Shown: positions 61,361 to 64,000 of the stretch, piece after piece
How positions within the stretch are numbered: position 1 is the stretch's first letter
How the letters are laid out: every line of letters starts with the position of its first letter
Origin: CAMLJR01 sp964631955
GTDB taxonomy: Bacteria; Pseudomonadota; Gammaproteobacteria; Pseudomonadales; CAMLJR01
Direction: 5' to 3'
Assembly: GCA_964631955.1 (NCBI GenBank)
Contig: CAZWBA010000001.1
Location: 186,001 to 250,000, forward strand
DNA: 64,000 nucleotides
Notes under the pieces: generated by a model
The model's input: the letters and a program-made list of their open reading frames with translations, nothing else
What the model was told of the DNA's origin: nothing
Databases searched by the model: none
Translations under genes and position numbers: made by a program

Positions 61361-61867
61361 ATGCGCGTATCTGTCTGCCGTTTTGATTCACTCCGCCGTA
61401 TCGCGGCTACGGGTTTTGCCGTCGGAGCCATGCTTCTTTCCCAATCGAGTGTTGCGGATTCGCTGAGCCGGGTGCGCGACGACGCGTTCTATCATCAGCT
61501 GATAAAACTCCCCGAAAGCGAAGGCTATCTGCCAACCCGCTCGTTCACCATCATCGTCGACACCGAACGCGGCAATCAGCTCGTCGCTGCCGATGACCCC
61601 AACCTGCGCTTCAACATGCTCTGGATGGAGCAGCACAAGCCGGGTTATCGCACCCGTCGCGGCGGCGCTGCGATCGGAACACTGTTTCGCTCGTATCTGA
61701 AATCGGCCTATAAATCCTATCGCGCGAACAACTCTCACTCGCTGGATTTTCCGGGCACCGGCGAATCGCTCGATGGCGATGAAATCCTGAGCGTCAGTGA
61801 TTCCATGGATTACAAACTGAGACTGAGCGGCGACGAAGTTCGCCTGAAGCTTCAGTACAATTATTAG
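61361..61867 (+). CDS. Exported protein of unknown function
   Basis: From the ATG at 61361 (GAGG six bases upstream) the product has 168 residues. It has a signal peptide: basic n-region, hydrophobic core about residues 17-28 and a likely cleavage site after SVA (about residue 32). The mature part is mixed alpha/beta with no Cys and ends in alternating hydrophobic residues (KLRLSGDEVRLKLQYNY). I do not recognise a family. Upstream in-frame starts at 61313 and 61331 are possible but fit the signal peptide less well. It is divergent from the two-component operon, with a direct repeat between them, so it may be a target of that system. Confidence 0.65.
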   Translation: MRVSVCRFDSLRRIAATGFAVGAMLLSQSSVADSLSRVRDDAFYHQLIKLPESEGYLPTRSFTIIVDTERGNQLVAADDPNLRFNMLWMEQHKPGYRTRRGGAAIGTLFRSYLKSAYKSYRANNSHSLDFPGTGESLDGDEILSVSDSMDYKLRLSGDEVRLKLQYNY

Positions 61868-61997
61868 AAAACAGCTGAACCGCTATCAGGAAACAGCTGA
61901 TTAAGCTCTTGCTTCGCCACTCCGCCGTCTGACGGCCAGCACGATGGCAGATTGGCTTTGCTAGAATGGCGCGCCTCATCAACCACGCGCGCCGACA

Positions 61998-62513
61998 ATG
62001 CCGAAAAAAAAACGCAAACGCCTCTCCGCCGGTAATCCCGAAACCACTATGGCGGAACTCGCCACCGCGGGCGTGCTACGCCGTATCGCCGCGCTGATTT
62101 ACGACGCGTTTCTTTTATTTGGCTTGCTGGTGGTACCGCCTTTCATCGTGACGGCGATCATGAGCCCGTCGCAAAATATGCCGCAGGGCAGCGTCACCCA
62201 CGATCTTCCTCTCATTGCGCCCAAACCGGTGCTGCTCGTTTATATGGTCGCGGTGGTTGTCGGCTTTTACGTTTATTTCTGGCGCAAGTCGGGGCAGACA
62301 CTGGCGATGCAGGCGTGGCGAATTCGGGTCGACAGCAATACCGGCGGACGTCCGACCTGGCAGCAATGCGCCGTGCGCTCGGCGGTCGGGTTGATTTCGC
62401 TGCTATGCGGCGGACTGGGTTACTGGTGGATATGGATCGATAAGCAGGGAGCGAGCTGGCACGATCGCGCCTCTAACACTCGTGTCGTGGTGCTGCCGAA
62501 GAAGAAGGCTTGA
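61998..62513 (+). CDS. RDD-family membrane protein
   Basis: The 171-residue inner-membrane protein has a basic N-terminus and three membrane segments (about residues 31-52, 73-93, 127-147). The RDD family's conserved pattern is visible: LRRIAALIYDAFLLFGLL at the first helix with Arg and Asp, GQTLAMQAWRIRVD after the second, and a final SWHDRASNTRVV. Family function is largely unknown; some members affect ion transport. Convergent placement next to lptG is common in gammaproteobacteria. Confidence 0.88.
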   Translation: MPKKKRKRLSAGNPETTMAELATAGVLRRIAALIYDAFLLFGLLVVPPFIVTAIMSPSQNMPQGSVTHDLPLIAPKPVLLVYMVAVVVGFYVYFWRKSGQTLAMQAWRIRVDSNTGGRPTWQQCAVRSAVGLISLLCGGLGYWWIWIDKQGASWHDRASNTRVVVLPKKKA

Positions 62514-62527
62514 AGCCGTAGCCGCTA

Positions 62528-62600
62528 TTGTCATGCTCCCGCGCAGGCGGGACTGGACTTGAACGCGGTTTATGGATTCCCGCCTGCGCGGGAATGACAA
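62528..62600. repeat. Dispersed inverted-repeat element (GTCAT..CCCGCGCAGGCGGGA type)
   Basis: The left arm TTGTCATGCTCCCGCGCAGG continues into CGGGA, and the right arm is its near-perfect inverse, ending CGCGGGAATGACAA at 62600. Each arm also folds on itself (CCCGC-GCAG-GCGGG). Such elements are widespread in proteobacterial genomes. It fills the convergent gap between the RDD gene and lptG and may act in transcript ending. Confidence 0.8.
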
Positions 62601-62608
62601 AAATAAAT

Positions 62609-63667
62609 TCAGCGCCGGCTCAGCAAAAACACCCCTGCCGCAAAACTCACCGCAATCGGTAGCAGCGACGCCAGGACGGGCGCAAATCCGAACACCATGC
62701 TCGCCGGGCCGAGCATATCCTGACTGATGCGAAACACGATGCCGATCATCAAGCCCGTAAAGACCCGCGTACCCATCGACGATTGCCGCTGCGGCCCGAA
62801 AATGATCGATGCCGCTACGAGCACGAGACTGACCGCCGCGAGCGGCTGCAATAATTTATTCCACAGCGCCAGTTCGTACTGACCCGCTTCCGAGCGCTGC
62901 TCTTTCAGAAAAGAGACGTAGCGCCAAAGCCCGCTGATCGATAAATCGACGGGGTCCAGCACCAGAATATTGAGCAGCTCCGGCGATAGCTGCGTGTTCC
63001 AGCGCTGGCGCGGTGCTGTTCCGGAATCCACGCGGTCGCCGAGAAAATGCGTGGTGCGCACATCTTCCAGCAACCAGTGGTCGTCCTGATAAATCGCGCG
63101 CTGTGCAAAGGCAGCGGATTCGAGCTGACGCTTCGCATCGAGCGAAAAAATCGAAACACCGAACAGTTCGCCATTGGGCTGCACCGCATTGAAATGAATG
63201 AAACTGTTGCCTTCGCGATGCCACAAACCGTATTCGCTGATGCTGATATCTTTTTTCTGCAGCAGCATCGCACGATAACTCTGCGCCACCTGCTGACTTT
63301 TCGGCGCCACGAATTCGGCGACGAACAAACCGAATAGCGCCACCAGCAATGCGGGGCGCAATGCCATCCAGACGATGCGTGCGATCGAAACGCCGGCACT
63401 GCGAATGATGATCAGTTCGCTCGTGCTCGCCAGCGAACCGAGACCGGCCAGACAGCCGATCAGAATCGCGAACGGCAATAATTGCGCGAGATGCGCGGGC
63501 AGCGACAGCAAGGTGTAATACGCCGCCGGGCCGAGTGTGTAACGCCCCTCCATGTCGCCGCGCTGATCGATCAGACCGATGATCAGATCGAGCCCGACCA
63601 GCACCCCCAGAACCAGCAGGATCGCCGCAGCCACCTGCTGGGTGATGTAGCGCGTGATCAGTCTCAT
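62609..63667 (-). CDS. lptG: LPS export system permease LptG
   Basis: LptG forms, with LptF and the LptB ATPase, the ABC transporter that extracts lipopolysaccharide from the inner membrane for transport to the surface. From the ATG at 63667 it has 352 residues, normal for the family. It starts LITRYITQQVAAAILLVLGV, has three N-terminal membrane helices with PFAILIGCLAGLGSLASTSEL, a periplasmic beta-jellyroll, and three C-terminal helices. The ATG overlaps the lptF stop by four bases (ATGA). The frame is open to 63772 but that part overlaps lptF. Confidence 0.95.
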   Translation of the reverse strand: MRLITRYITQQVAAAILLVLGVLVGLDLIIGLIDQRGDMEGRYTLGPAAYYTLLSLPAHLAQLLPFAILIGCLAGLGSLASTSELIIIRSAGVSIARIVWMALRPALLVALFGLFVAEFVAPKSQQVAQSYRAMLLQKKDISISEYGLWHREGNSFIHFNAVQPNGELFGVSIFSLDAKRQLESAAFAQRAIYQDDHWLLEDVRTTHFLGDRVDSGTAPRQRWNTQLSPELLNILVLDPVDLSISGLWRYVSFLKEQRSEAGQYELALWNKLLQPLAAVSLVLVAASIIFGPQRQSSMGTRVFTGLMIGIVFRISQDMLGPASMVFGFAPVLASLLPIAVSFAAGVFLLSRR

Positions 63668-64000
63668 GCCGCCGTTTCCACCGCTAAACGACGCGCGCGC
63701 CAGCGTCTGAGTTGATCGCCACCAAACAGCAGCAGCAGACCCAGCGCGAGGAAAATGCCGTGCACCCACCACAACCCCGGTTCAACGGGTATCTTCTGTT
63801 TGCCGATGGCATCGCGCGCCGAATTGAGCACGACGAGATAAATCATGAACAATAAAAATGCGGGAAATAATTTGCCATAACGGCCGCGCCGATGATCGGT
63901 GCGCGCGAGCGCGACGGCAGTCAGTGTCGACACGATGACCAGCAGCGGCAGCGATATGCGCCATTGCAGCGTCGCCTTCGATTCGGGCTGTTCCGAGCGC
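63664..64000 (-). CDS. lptF: LPS export system permease LptF (5' part cut by window edge)
   Basis: Only the C-terminal 111 or so codons are inside the window; the start lies beyond 64000. The visible part begins RSEQPESKATLQWRISLPLL and covers the end of the periplasmic domain and the three C-terminal membrane helices, including YGKLFPAFLLFMIYLVVLN and PGLWWVHGIFLALGLLLLF, matching LptF. The stop overlaps the lptG start (ATGA), so the two are translationally coupled. Confidence 0.92.
   Translation of the reverse strand, partial: RSEQPESKATLQWRISLPLLVIVSTLTAVALARTDHRRGRYGKLFPAFLLFMIYLVVLNSARDAIGKQKIPVEPGLWWVHGIFLALGLLLLFGGDQLRRWRARRLAVETAA

Noticed and set aside
1..64000. tRNA, rRNA, prophage or complete insertion-sequence genes
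   Set aside because: None recognised when reading the intergenic regions; only short non-coding repeats and one gene remnant were found. A tRNAscan or Rfam search was not possible.

Overview
The window is a stretch of ordinary chromosome from a free-living gammaproteobacterium. It is densely packed, moderately GC-rich by eye (not computed), and carries house-keeping genes in neighbourhoods familiar from Escherichia and Pseudomonas: purL divergent from mltF with tadA nearby, guaBA divergent from xseA, purEK, lptFG beside an RDD protein, pycAB, rsmJ, bolA and trhO. No rRNA, tRNA, CRISPR array, prophage or complete insertion sequence was seen. The genus cannot be fixed from the sequence alone.

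Layout. 1-2.8 kb: secD and partial secF (minus), away from their usual yajC partner. 2.8-16.4 kb: purL, mltF, an OmpW porin with two FNR-type boxes, DUF72-tadA, a Fic remnant, guaB-guaA split by a MITE-like repeat, xseA and a SirB2 membrane protein. 16.4-23.7 kb (all minus): rhlE, ppk2, rsmJ and a signalling cluster made of a cNMP-fold/HDOD protein, an HD-domain protein, a degenerate class III cyclase homologue and a PilZ protein. 23.8-34.1 kb (plus): a lipid A-type acyltransferase, an EEP-family nuclease/phosphatase, two-subunit pyruvate carboxylase, a thioesterase, a DUF2238 membrane protein, purE-purK, guanine deaminase and aqpZ. 34.2-43.3 kb (minus): an MdtABC-like RND efflux operon with its own outer-membrane channel. 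43.5-45.8 kb: a translationally coupled GtrB/GtrA/ChbG-like envelope-sugar module. 45.8-51.9 kb: DUF1244, a lysine-rich H1-like protein, a class II amidotransferase, a beta carbonic anhydrase, a diguanylate cyclase, a small acidic protein and a MinD/FlhG-like ATPase. 52.2-56.7 kb: an HDOD-GAF histidine kinase followed by a REC-PAS-GGDEF-EAL regulator. 56.7-64 kb: trhO, bolA, an unusual repeat protein, an OmpR-type two-component pair, an exported orphan, an RDD protein, lptG and partial lptF.

Two themes connect the genes. Purine synthesis and salvage is represented by purL, purE, purK, guaB, guaA and guaD at four loci. Cyclic-nucleotide signalling is over-represented: a diguanylate cyclase, a dual GGDEF/EAL regulator, a PilZ receptor, two HDOD proteins and a class III cyclase homologue.

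The best candidate for an undescribed system is the 19.6-23.7 kb cluster (PilZ, cyclase-like, HD, cNMP-fold/HDOD). The cyclase homologue keeps both metal-binding Asp residues but has lost other consensus positions. The HDOD protein's cNMP pocket is also non-canonical, and its ribosome-binding site lies in a hairpin. All functions are read from sequence motifs and family knowledge; no database search was possible.
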